A stretch of 64,000 bases of DNA from Cladorhizidae sp. MBARI D1340-BT2. Taxonomy: Eukaryota; Porifera; Demospongiae; Poecilosclerida; Cladorhizidae. The position numbers were made by a program, and so were the translations under genes. The notes below the pieces were generated by a model. The model made no database searches and was not told the origin of the DNA. It saw only the letters and a list, made by a program, of their open reading frames with translations. Positions 43,478 to 54,508 of the stretch are shown piece by piece. Each line of letters opens with the position of its first letter. The first letter of the stretch is position 1. Where the stretch lies: contig JAQNBH010000006.1 of assembly GCA_028752905.1 (NCBI GenBank), positions 27,446,448-27,510,447 of the forward strand, written 5' to 3'.

Positions 43478-45803
43478 ATGCTCTCCTGTGGGGACGTTAT
43501 TTCTCAACTTTTAGCCGACGATTCTGGCGATTCTGGGTCAGATTCATTTGGGGAAGAAGGTGAAGACATCTATGCATTCCGAGGAAACACACTGGATCCA
43601 ATTGCTCTAAGAGAAGAGGCGTGCTTGGATGGACTTCTCGATTGTAAGTTTCTTCTAACCTTAGCGCTTCATAGCGCTTCATAGCCTTTGTTTACCATAG
43701 TCAACTGAGAGTGTACTATTGCCAAATACTAGCTTATTCTGTTGGTATTCCAAATTCAGACAGGATAGTTATAGAAAAAAGTTATAGCTAAGAGTGTAGG
43801 TTGGAGTTGTTGAGTTGTTGATTTTCATTTGAATTTGAATTTACAAATGTTGACCACAAACTTGATATATATATCTTGTTTTTCCCACCCTCCCCACTAC
43901 TTTTCCTACAGCATCAGATGATGAGAGTGGAGATGAGGCATCTATGACTCCTTTTGTTACATTGGAGGATGAGGAAGCCTTGCCTGAAGTCTCTACAGGG
44001 CGTAGGAACACAACTGGTGCTGGAGTTGTGCGAGGGAGAGGCGGGCGAGGGAGTACTGGCCGAGGGAGAGGCGGGCGAGGGAGTACTGGCCAAGGGGGAA
44101 GCAGCTCAAGTGGTAGTGGAGTCGTAAGTGTTGCTAGTGGTCCTCCAAAAGGTACTGGTAGTAGGCGGGCCAGAGGTTATAGGCGTGTGCGAGCATCTGG
44201 CACTGGTTCTGTCCGAGCATCTGGCACTGGTTCTGCCCAAGCATCTGGCACTGGTTCTAGGCTAACTGAGGTCACAGGTAAGTGGGAAATAAAGGAGCCA
44301 ACTCCTTTGAAATTGGACTATACAGCAACAGCTGGTCCAACTTCTTCATTGCTTGGTGCATCAAGTACATTTTTAGATGCATTTTACCTTTTTTTTACTC
44401 TTGAAGTGTGGGAACTCCTAGTAGCAGAGACGAACAGTTACGTTTCTAGGATGGCTAGTCTCTCCAGGCCATGGGTAGATACTAATATAGAGGAAATGAA
44501 AGCTTTTGTAGGAATGTTGATAATAATGGGAGTTTCCACACTTCCATACTTAGAATTGTACTGGTCCACTAATCACTCGGATTTGTCTGGATCTTTGGTT
44601 CGTAAAGTAATGCCTAGGACTCGGTTTTTGGAGCTAATGCGTTATGTACATGTAAATTCTATTGATGGTTTGTTGGTTACAAAGGATAACCTGAATTATG
44701 ATCAGCTTTATAAGGTAAGGAAGTTATTAGATTTGATTACTCCTAAGTTTGAGAGTGAATATACTTTGCATCAAGAGCTTAGTATTGATGAAGCTATGAT
44801 TCCCTTTCAAGGTAGGCTTGGCTTCAAACAGTATATGAAGGACAAACCAATAAAATGGGGGATAAAAGTGTTTATCCTTTGTGATGCTAGGAATGGGTAC
44901 ATTTATCGGTTGCAGATTTATACAGGTAAGAACGTGGAAGTAGCTGATAATACTGGTTTGTGTAGTAGAGTTGTTTTAGATTTGTTAGAAGGATTAGAAC
45001 ATAAGAACTTCCATGTGTACATGGACAATTATTATACTAATCCTAATTTATTTCAAACGCTTACAAGTAAAGGCTTTGGTGCATGTGGTACAGCTAGGTA
45101 TACTAGGAGGAACTTTCCTCCAGATTTTGTAACAAAAGCTTCGATTAGAAATAGAGGTTATTATGATTATAGGTCTAATGGTGCACTCCTGGCTTTAGTT
45201 TGGGTAGATAAACGGTCAATCTACATGATAACTAATATACATCCCGCGGAAAATAATTTAGTACCTCCTACTGTTAAAAGGCGCAAAATTGATGGTTCTA
45301 GAGAGGATCTGCCATGTCCCCCATGTTTGCCTGATTATCAGTCATTCATGAGAGGTGTGGACAGAGCAGATCAGAGAATAGGCTACTATAATTTGGGTAG
45401 AAAGTCTAGGAGATGGTGGAAAAGGGTTTTTTCGTATTTGATAGAAGCTTGTTTATTGAATTCATTTATTTTGTTTTCTTCTGTCCGAGCTCCAATATCA
45501 GTAAGGAAGAGTAATTATCTAGAAGCTAGGATTGTTCTAGCTAAATCTTTGATTGGTTCTTTCTCTTCTCGGCAGCGTGCAGGTCAACGTTGTAGTCAGG
45601 CAAATAGTCAGCTAGATTGCCTCAATTTAAAACTAGGTCATTTCCCACAGTGCTGTGCAAAGAAGCGCTGTGTAGTTTGCATTTGTAAAGGTTACAGGCA
45701 TGAGGCAAGGTCCCAGTGTTGTTTTTGTAAGGTTCCTTTGTGTGGTGGATCAACAGGCCGTGACTGTTTTCGTAAATACCATACCTTGGTGGACTATCAG
45801 TAA
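43478..45803 (+). CDS. PiggyBac transposase, two exons, intact (685 aa)
   Basis: Exon 1 is 43478-43643 (start MLSCGDVISQLLADDSGD); the intron has donor gtaagt at 43644 and acceptor ctacag ending at 43911; exon 2 is 43912-45803. Splicing restores LLD-SSDDESGDE in frame and gives an acidic N-terminus typical of the family. Residues about 95-165 hold Gly/Arg/Ser-rich 24-bp repeats (RGRGGRGSTG and ASGTGS). The DDD catalytic core has Asp348 (LSIDEAMIPFQGRLG), Asp427 (HVYMDNYYTNPNLF) and Asp539 (RGVDRADQRIGYY), with spacing close to known piggyBac enzymes. The C-terminus is a cysteine-rich zinc-binding domain (CCAKKRCVVCICKG, QCCFCKVPLC, DCFRKYH) that binds transposon ends. It cuts and pastes at TTAA. 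No stop or frameshift is seen. Confidence 0.95.
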
Positions 45804-45945
45804 TGTTTATGCACCCCCTGCTCCTTTCTGTGCTTTTCTCTTGTTCCCTGCTCCTTCGTCTACTTCTCTCTTGTTCCCTGCCCCTTCGTCTACTTCTCTC
45901 GTTCCCTGTCCCTTCGTCTACTTCTCTCGTCTCTCCAGTATTCAA
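45804..45945 (+). repeat. 28-30-bp tandem repeat in the transposase 3' UTR
   Basis: About four copies of a unit with ccttcgtctacttctctc and gttccctg directly follow the stop codon. Non-coding; it creates small open frames on both strands. Confidence 0.8.
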
Positions 45946-45981
45946 GTGTTATTCTTATCCTGGTATCTCATGTTTGTGTAG

Positions 45982-45987
45982 AATAAA
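45982..45987 (+). terminator. Poly(A) signal of the piggyBac transposase
   Basis: AATAAA lies 179 bp after the stop codon and before the right terminal repeat. Confidence 0.6.
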
Positions 45988-46536
45988 AACATGGTGAAAT
46001 ATCATGCCGGAGACCAAGCAAGCTATACCCAAGACTGAGCAAGTTCTACTCTACCCATGACAGCAAGACCGGAGCTCTACCCAAGACACTCCCTTACATA
46101 ATTGTGTTTTATATTATGGTTTTATTCTAGTATGTGTTAGCATTTTCACTCTCTTATAATTTTTTTTTTGTATTATTATTTGTTAGCATTTTGATGGGGA
46201 AAACAACCCACTGGCTTTGCATATGGTAGAGGGTTTGTAAATAGATGCTCCATCTTGTGTTGGCATTATAATGTGTGTATAATAGTGTGAAAATATGAAA
46301 ATATTCACCCCCAAGAAGATGACAAGGTTTTATAATGCTGGTTAGTTCTGCACAGTTGGTAAGGAAGGCTCAATTTTTTTTACAGGAAGTAGAGCTATCA
46401 TGTGGCTTAATATGATCCAAGTTTCATGGGTGGAGTCCCTGCAGAACGGAAGATATAAAAATAATAAGTAAAATACCTCGTTAATTCATGAATAATTTGC
46501 CCGCAGGTACTAGGAATACGGCGTGTAATCGGTTAA

Positions 46537-48016
46537 TGTATTTTATTTATCAACATGCCTTTAGCCACACCAGAGGTGGAGAAAGGGATATACACCTTGT
46601 GTTGATTTAGTGGTTATTTGATTAGGAAGATGTCTATTTTTTGCTAAAAAGGTCTATAAACTGCCTCCACCAGTAGGCTGACCTTTCCCCCCTGCAACTG
46701 TTTTTACTACTATATTGTTAAAATGACTAATAATCCTTGTTATTTTAACAAATTAACTGTTAATAATCTATAATAAGTGTTATATTAACAATTTTTGTAT
46801 TTCAACTAAAATTAATAGTAGTATTAACGAATTTTTGTCTGTGAAATATATTTTCATAGTTTTAACAATATAAATTATATATAACGAAATACATTGCAAA
46901 TTGACTATTACAATAATGTATAATAACAAGAATATTAACATTACTAGTATTAGTAATTGTGACTATTCCGATTAAGTATTTTTATAGATAATAATATTGT
47001 AAGTGTAAATGTTCGTTTTATTAACATTTTTAGCAAATTGACTATTATAATATTTTATAATAACCATGTATTATAAGAATATTAATTGCGACTATTCAGA
47101 TTGAATAATTAGTTAAATGTACTAATTGAAAATGTTTGTTTTAGGACTATTTTATATAAAATTAGTTTAAAGCAAATGATAAATAAAAAATATATATATA
47201 TATCTCCCACGTTTCTCCCAGATTTTAGGGCATTTATGCTCTCAATTGTGTATGTTGAAGTTACGAGGAGTTAGGAGAAATGTTGTGGACAGGAATGTGC
47301 AGAAAGAAATGATCACAGATCAAGGCAAAGGCTTCACTTGGACAAGCCAGTCAGGTGTATTCAGTGCTGATGAAAAAACATGCAAGGACCAGTAAATATG
47401 ATCAAACATTAATGTGATTGCCCTCATGTTATATCTAGTTTGTATATGTGCGGTCAGGTCATATTTACATCACCCTGCTGGCCATGTCTGTACTGTGTGT
47501 AATCTCACTGTACGTACCAAATGACCACACATCTGTTTAACACTCATTATTAAGACCTATATATGGTGCCAGATATGACAAAGTCCTAAGCTTATAAGGT
47601 GGAATTGTAATGATCATCAATATAATTAACCAGCATCCTGTTGGTAACAATATCCTGTCTGTCATGACTCATTCTCTATATAATTTGCTCAGAAGGCAGG
47701 GTAATGACAGCCTCTCTGTGTTGCCTATAGACGTGAGATACGAAGGAGGCACAATTGGTATATGAAGCAACACAATTGTTCATTCCACAAGTGACAGAAA
47801 AGTTATCATCTCGACTGTGTGTACATGTTGCAAATGGCTTAGCGAAGACTTTTAGTTGGCGCAATGAAGTTACAGAGAGGACAATCTGACCTAGACATTA
47901 AAGAGAGACCCTTTACCAAATGAAGGCAAGACAAATTCAAAGTTTAAGAATACTGCACGTGGATTGGCTGGTGTTTTTTTTGTGTCGACTGTGTGAGTCC
48001 TTTTTCTACTGCCTAT
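46537..48016. other. No gene recognised; very AT-rich part
   Basis: 46700-47200 is extremely AT-rich, with repeated attaaca, taataa and tattaac-like strings and a short (AT)n at 47190. The remainder shows nothing supportable. Confidence 0.5.
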
Positions 48017-48113
48017 ATGGAACGCTGGGAGCTCGATAAGAGGTCTGTTGTCGATCTTTCAATGTGGTTGAAGGAAGATGGAGTACAAGACACCTACTGT
48101 GAAACTTTCGAAG
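48017..48113 (+). CDS. Possible first exon of a SAM-domain gene
   Basis: ATG at 48017 opens MERWELDKRSVVDLSMWLKE, then DGVQDTYCETFE, and meets a splice donor (gaag|gtaatc) at 48114 in phase 1. The spacing of hydrophobic residues and the D-x3-WLKE-x-G-x5-Y-x3-F pattern match the first two helices of a SAM domain, a protein-protein (sometimes RNA) binding fold. I could not find a second exon with the rest of the domain in the following sequence. It may be a host gene exon, a shuffled or orphan exon, or chance. Confidence 0.4.
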
Positions 48114-49908
48114 GTAATCTTACAACTACGTCATGTTATAGTCCTAGCACCACATTTTCATGGTGGGGATTTAAATAAATGCCCACCCATATTTATCTCT
48201 GCGATCCTATCTCTGTTATATGGTAACTAGATCAACTAAAAAGAATGGCACTAATTATTATGTGCAATTGTAAGCTAATGAAAGTTGGATAGGGTGGGGT
48301 GGAACTTATTGTGCATTTCTTGTTGTGCTGTGGGAATTGGGAAGAGAGTGAAGAGGCTGAAGAATAAGTATAGAAATTAAAGTAATGAAGAGAGAAGTAG
48401 TAGATCTCTGTTAGGCCAGACCTAGTAAATTCCTTGTTGCTCGGGCCCGGTGGGTCAAATTTTTCAGGGTTAGGAAAAAATATTTGCACTCGCTGGCAGT
48501 GACGGTAGCAGTGCTGGCCAAGTGCACGGATTTTTCCGTACTTGTACGGAATATCACACTACTCTACAGATGGTACGGATATTAGTACAGAATTATTACC
48601 TTGGAAGAGGAACAATCTTGAGCTTCAGCTACTAGCTGCTATGACAGCATCAAATAATACAACATTGAACAAACTGCTTACCGCTACGGTATAATAATTT
48701 ATTCCTCTTTCCCGGTAGAGACATAATTTATTTCTCTTTCCTCCTCCCCTTTCCCTGGGAACAATTTCTCTTTCCTCCTCTATCAGCAACATTTCTTGTG
48801 CGTCAGACCCTTTACCGATCCCTTTTCTGGCAGGTACACGACTGATGACAAGTGCCCCGGTTTCAAAACACTATTTGGAAGCTAGCATGGCACAGTTTGT
48901 TGCAGGCCAAGCTGCAGCTCAAGATAGTTGTGCCGATTTAGGACTCAAGTCAGTGTGACAATGATGAAGACAGGCTGGCGCTGCAAGAGTAAATATATTA
49001 ATGCCCACATGAAGAGGATTGTCCAGGTCAGACCTAGCCCAGGTTACTACTCCCCAGGTCAAGTTGGTATGCATGCATAACAAGTTTGGGACAGATTGGT
49101 CCATTGGTTTGGAATGCCACAAGGAACAATCCTAAAATGGTTCCCCCATCAGTAACTACATTTAGCAATCCTTCTTTGATTCTTCACCATACCCTCAATC
49201 CACTGCATCTAACACAGCGATTTGGTAAAGGATCGAGCAATTTGGGTTGCACACGCCATTCAAAGATGGCATCTTAGACGAACTATATATGCAAAAAATC
49301 AACTTTTTTTTTGTAGCTCTCTAAAGCGATACCAAAAGGCACCTTCCCATAGCACTCTACAAAATGGCATAAAAATAAATGAAATCTATGCAGCCAATAA
49401 GATGATGATGATGATGATGATGATAATGATGATGATGATGATGCTGATGATGATTTTACGCGTCATTTTTCCGACCTTTTTTTTAGTTTGGAGAACTGCG
49501 CTTCTGTGTGCTATATTGTTGGGAAGGATTTCTGCGACATCCTGTTTTTAGGGTCTGTATAGGGATAGAATCGAGTATATGGCGAGTTTTAGTTTGTTGC
49601 TGAATGATCTCTGACCTGCCAAACCTACATGAGAGTGCTAACGCATTTTAAAATGCAGGCAAGAGAAGCCTAAACTTTTAAGTTGCATGAATATGTCTGA
49701 TATTGGACAAGTTAGTAAATAGGGGAATTTAGATGCTACATATATAAACAGATTAAATTGAATAATTTTTTGGTTAATTTTAATAAACAGGTTAGATGGA
49801 TCCTTTACCAATCCAAATCTTATGCACTATATAATAATTAAAATGCATAAAATCAGGTAATTACAGGCACATCTGATTTGCTTAAAATTATGTAGCAAAT
49901 ACTTACAG
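48114..49908. other. No gene recognised; contains an (ATG)n microsatellite
   Basis: A tract of about 54 bp of atg/gat repeats with two interruptions lies at about 49401-49454. 48525-48600 has repeated tacggat and gtacgga strings. No supported coding sequence. Confidence 0.5.
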
Positions 49909-52340
49909 ATGGGAGATTTTGGGTATAGACCTCATTAGTCCATTTGCAGCCACAGACGAAGGCCATATATATGTCTGCACTGTTACTGATCTCTTTACCA
50001 AGTGGGTATTTGCTCGGCCAATCAAGTCCAAGTCAGCTGGTGATGTTGCAAGCATTCTACTCGAGCTGATCTACAGTTATGGTCCTCCCTAAAAAATTAT
50101 AATGGATCAGGGGCGTGAATTTATAAACCAGTTAACTAACTTAATTAAACTGTTGCCATCTGTGTTCATGAAATGACATGTATGTGCTCTGAGAAGTGAA
50201 AAATAATCAAGGAAAATGTGTTGGATTTGTTTACAAGAGCAAAGTTAGACTATTCAGTACAAGGCAGACTTAATTAACACAATTTAAGATAACTTTATTA
50301 GCGACTTCAGTCTTGATTCTCGGGAAATTTCCTCCTGCTTCCTTTTGATAAATATTCATGTAGAGTAATGTTCTGTTTGTGTGAACTTATTTGATAACTC
50401 AGCTCAATGATGTTGTCTTGACTGCTTTTGGAGTGAAAAAGATGGTATGTTTAGCATATCACCCTCAGACTAATGGCCAAATGAGCAGACTAATCAAACT
50501 CTTAAGTTTGATTAGTCCAAGTATACAAACGATGCTCAATCTGACTGGAACAAGTAAGCTCCCAATATTTAATAATTATTTTTCAAGATGACAGTTTGTT
50601 AATAAATAGAGAGGTTTCTACTATTACCACCACCTTCCAATAGGTGCCAATATCACATTTCATGCTAATCTGAGATTACCCCAGAAAACCTCACCAGAAT
50701 CTCTCCAATGAATCCTCTCACACTGAAACACCCACCCTCTCACATACACAAACACACATATAAAATTATGAAATGGCATAAAAAATTGTAGTTATTGCTA
50801 CCGTATTGCTACAAAATATGATTAAGTTTTGAGAGAGAATTGTTATTCGTAAAACATACTCGCAATATTTTTTATCGCACAAAACATTCCGCGTGCATAT
50901 TGCAGCCAAAAGCCAGACGTTTTACTAGCGAGAAAGAAGCTGACTACAGTGTGACCATTCCAATGTGCTTCAAACAATCCCTGCCTACTAGCGAAGACGC
51001 AGGAATCGATCAGAGAAGTATCAGGAGAGCAAACGAAAATGTGCAGAGGGTACTGGATGTTCAGGATAGTGCGCAGAAAAGTGCCAACCGATCTTGTTAT
51101 AATTAGTGGTACTTATTATAAAAACTAAGAGCGCATTATACATTTATGGAGCTCAAAATCTCTAAAGTGCACATTGTAGCAATACGGTATATTATTTTCC
51201 AAATTCTTATATGCTAAAAATATAAACATGGTTTTTAGTGTAAGCTTTCAGCTAAAGGATGCATATACCTTGAATGTGCTGCTTGTATATGATTTCTATG
51301 TATGTACTTATTTAGATATGTACTGCCCACCACTTATGGTATCAATACAAGTGTCCAGTCTTCAACAAAGCAACAGCCATTTGTGTTGATGTTCTACCGA
51401 ACAGCTAGGGATTCCATAGCCATCAATAATGCAGAACATGAGAATGAGCAGGAGCTTCTCTATGAAAACATCTCACTCACTATGTCTCCTGAAAAGACAT
51501 ACAAAATAATTTGGAGAAGCATGTGGCAGATGTAAGAACAAAACTGACTGGCAAATATAAATATATGACATGGAATTGCTGACACTTTTTTGTAACAATA
51601 AATGGGGGACAAGTAGTTTATTGAAAATGTTTGATGCACTCCCCGAAAATCATGTTACAGATCAGTTTCATTTTGTAATCACATAGGTACATATGAGAAG
51701 ATACGGTTGAAAATTTAAGAAACTAAAGCGAAGCATAAAGCTTATTTCGATTCCTAGCAAAAAAGAGGCTTATAACGGCAATAGGTATGTTTTTATGAAT
51801 TAATGTTTACCTTTAATGTGTTCCTTTATATAAGCTGAATCAAATTAGAGTCCCATTGTTGTTTCTGAGAAAAATTTTAAAGGCTAAGAATAATAAAATT
51901 TTCTGGATAGATGTATTTCCGAGTTTTGATAAATGTTAGAATATCCTTGTCTGTTTTTTGTGATATATTTGTTATCTGTCGCTCGACCTTTACTGGATGG
52001 TTTTAATTTTATATTACTAACCTGTTGACTATAAAAGAGGAATGCAAGGAATGTATCCAGAAAAGGAGACAGGCTGGTCCAGGATTGGTGGGGACCCTAT
52101 GTAATCATTATGTCTCACCCAAAGGACTCTGCACACTGCAGGATAACAACCAAAACATAATGAAGTTTAAGGTTATGTCGGTCTCTTGAGGCCTTACTTA
52201 ACTAGAGAGATGCCAGTTCAACATGAGATCCCTTCATCCATCCAGTCACACAACACCAGTTCGAACAACCCTGGACCATCTGATGAGTTGAGTGATACAG
52301 CTTCCCCTGGGAGTCCAGAGAAGAGGCAGTGCCTAATCAT
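49909..52340 (+). pseudogene. Ginger-like integrase plus Ulp1-gene remnant, copy B (decayed)
   Basis: Exon 1 follows an acceptor (acttacag) at 49908: WEILGIDLISPF, VTDLFTKWVFARPIKSKS, IIMDQGREFINQ. It contains the first two catalytic Asp residues of a DDE integrase core and one stop (GPP then taa). Exon 2 (about 50402-50544) reads LNDVVLTAFGVKK then AYHPQTNG, and after a one-base frame change NEQTNQTL, with the catalytic Glu, then SDWNK before a gtaag donor. After about 760 bp, YGINTSVQSSTKQQPFVLMF and RTAR follow (51312 on). Next are a KAKHKAYFD exon (about 51720) and GDRLVQDWWGPYVIIM with LLRPYLTR (52034-52210), leading into the linker before the protease. Homology to copy A ends at 52340, where a different repeat begins, so the protease His/Asp segment is absent. 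Confidence 0.75.
50840..51106 (+). other. Conserved open segment between integrase exons
   Basis: An open frame of 88 codons includes EADYSVTIPMCFKQSLPTSE and IDQRSIRRANENVQRVLDVQ. Its second half is present in copy A (4253-4360) with few residue changes. It sits inside what should be an intron of the integrase gene. I do not recognise the family; it may be an alternative exon, a nested gene or an inserted element. Confidence 0.3.
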
Positions 52341-52972
52341 TCGACAAGAATGTCGATAAATGATCATTTTTCCGAACATTTCAGCTGTTGAAGCTGAGTC
52401 CGATACATTTGGATCGCCCCCTCCGTCTCTTACAAGGACTAAAACCTAGGGACATGACGAAAACCTATAACCTCATTTTGACGCCGAGTTATGGATAGCT
52501 GGTGTCGATAACAAACATGGTTGGATTTCAACACAAATGGAGTATCAAATCCAAATGATCTGGATACCATATATTCTCTTGTTACCTCCCGGCTCATGTG
52601 ACCAATGGGGAATGGTAACTCACAGACAACATCCTTCATTGCTTATGCATGTGCATGTTGAAGTGTGCAATTGGTGCTTGTAGTTATGCAATTAGCACAA
52701 TTTTATGCAATGACAAGATCAAGTCTAAAATGAAGTGATATGAAGTGATGCAAAGCTGTGATAAAACACAAACTTAGGCCAGTCCCAGTGCATCAAGATC
52801 GGGCACAATGCCTGTGTTATCTATACATCTATGAAGGTCAAATTTCTTGATGCTTAATCTTGGCTCTGACTACATGACTGGGAGAGCATGAACTCTGAGG
52901 CTACTATGTCCCTCATGCATGTTGACTGTTGAGGATAAGCTTTCTCTCGAGCAGCTATTTCCAGAAATCTGC
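52341..52972. repeat. Long inverted repeat, arm 1 (partner 61459-62084)
   Basis: About 630 bp matches the reverse complement of 61459-62084 at roughly 90 percent by eye. The outer edge tcgacaagaatgtcga is itself a small hairpin and forms the junction with the truncated Ginger-like copy. The coding-like reading (VTREYMVSRSFGFDTPFV) is broken in this arm. Confidence 0.85.
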
Positions 52973-53180
52973 ACTTCTCCCTTAAGTATATCTTTAACTC
53001 TTCACTTGTATTACAATTAGTTTTTATATTTAAGTACTTCTTTTCCAGCAGTCACTGATATTAAGCAGCTCCATTTAACAACATGTGTGCAGAGTGTATG
53101 GATATTTTTTATGATGTAACTGTCAACTCACTGATTATAGATGTATACAATAACCAAAAGACACACTTTTTGTGATAGGA
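52973..53180. other. No gene recognised
   Basis: AT-rich sequence between the inverted-repeat arm and the coiled-coil exon. Confidence 0.4.
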
Positions 53181-53675
53181 CTTGATATAGGCAGAGCAAC
53201 GTAAACGTGACCGTGCTACTGAAAAGTGAAAGCGACTCGAAGATGAGCTTCATACTGATGATCAAAGAACCAGTTTAATCTGAGTTTTTCAATAGTGGAG
53301 TTGGAGAGCTCTCAAAGAGTCCTTGATCTGAAGAAGCAACTTTCATAGAGCTCTCAAAGTGTCATTGATCTGAAGGAAGAACTTTCAGAGAGCTCTCAAA
53401 GTGTCATTGATCTGAAGGAAGAACTTTCAGAGAGCTCTCAAAGTGTCATTGATCTGAAGGAGCAACTTTCAGAGAACTCTCAATGTATCGTTGATCTGAA
53501 GAAGCAACTTTCAGAGAGCTCTCAAAATGTCGTTGATCTGAAGGAGAAAGTTTCGGAGAACTCTCACACTATCACTGATCAGAAGAAGGACTTGATTCAC
53601 TATGAATCAAGATATGTTAAGCAATCATACTATATAAGGCATGGTGTCCAGACATTTATTTCTGTATGTGCATAA
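53181..53675 (+). pseudogene. Coiled-coil exon with seven 14-residue repeats (decayed)
   Basis: After an acceptor-like tatag, the frame reads AEQRKRDRATEK, a stop, then KRLEDELHTDDQR. From 53304 to 53597 a 42-bp unit is repeated seven times and encodes the 14-residue, two-heptad motif ESSQSVIDLKEELS with small changes. It ends DLIHYESRYVKQSYYI and stops at 53673-53675. Unit 2 begins with tag, one base away from gag (Glu), and two further stops lie upstream. This looks like a coiled-coil protein exon amplified by tandem duplication and later inactivated, or a recently broken allele. The parent protein is not identified. Confidence 0.55.
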
Positions 53676-54480
53676 CATGGATATGTGGGAGGTGATGGCC
53701 ACAAGCATGCATGGCAGGGTTTTGTTTGTGCTCATGTCTGTTTGTGCATTTGTATGTATGACTGTCTCGGAGGATCATTGCCAAACTTGGTAGGCAGATT
53801 ATTAAATATGCATCATCATTCAATTTTGAAGAGTCATGATCAATGGGGAGGGTCTGTGTCCTATTATGCTGCTTTTCATAAGTAACATCTGAGGAAAGAC
53901 TTGTTTCAAGTGCATAGTTATGACTTAACGTATTTTTATATCTTGCCTATTGACCTGTCTGTTCATTTTCATTGTGAGTATGCTATTCCTTTGGAACTGG
54001 GGTAAAAAATCATTTTTAGCATTCATAAAAAGATTTGCATAAAATTATATCTTAGAGAATCATGCTTAAAGCTTACATATAAATGTTCAAACAATTTACA
54101 TTACTGTAATTATATACAATTAATATATTGGCAATTAAAACCCGAGAGTTTGTATTGTGGGTGCTTTCATCATGAAGCTGGTTATTCCAAATGATGCCCA
54201 CTCATGTTATTCACATACACATTGCTAATGATAATCTGCAATAAAGTTTGAAACTAAATTTTGATTGCGAAGCTGCTGCATGGGCTTTAGCTAGTTGTTC
54301 TTGTTCTCAGGATTACTGAAATGTCAAAGTTGTCAACTTTCCAATGGGCACTTGTTGTAACCAGTCTAGTCCTAAAACAGCATCTGCTGCTGGGGTTAAA
54401 AAAAGACTCCTAGCAAGCCTTGAATCCTGTTGAGATATGAGCTTTATGAGTTTGCCATCCGACATTTAGAAATACGAGTC
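53676..54480. other. No gene recognised
   Basis: The frame at 53685-53885 (MGGDGHKHAWQGFVCAHVC) follows the coiled-coil stop in the same reading frame (downstream of the stop), but has no recognisable domain. The rest is AT-rich. Confidence 0.4.
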
Positions 54481-54508
54481 CAACCAGATAGGGCATGCTA
54501 CTCTACAC

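Larger units (their letters stand above)
43246..46532 (+). mobile_element. Complete piggyBac transposon (3,287 bp)
   Basis: TTAA lies immediately outside both ends (43242-43245 and 46533-46536), the invariant piggyBac target. The terminal inverted repeats are CCGATTAAACGCCGTA (43246-43261) and the reverse complement CCGATTACACGCCGTA (46517-46532), with one mismatch in 16. Between them lie a TATA box, a two-exon transposase gene without stops or frameshifts, and an AATAAA signal. Every part needed for an autonomous element can be seen. Whether it is still active, or has relatives in the genome, cannot be judged from one copy. Confidence 0.95.

Noticed and set aside
47308..47400. Peptide MITDQGKGFTW resembling an integrase D-x-G motif
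   Set aside because: No other integrase block lies nearby in any frame; likely chance.
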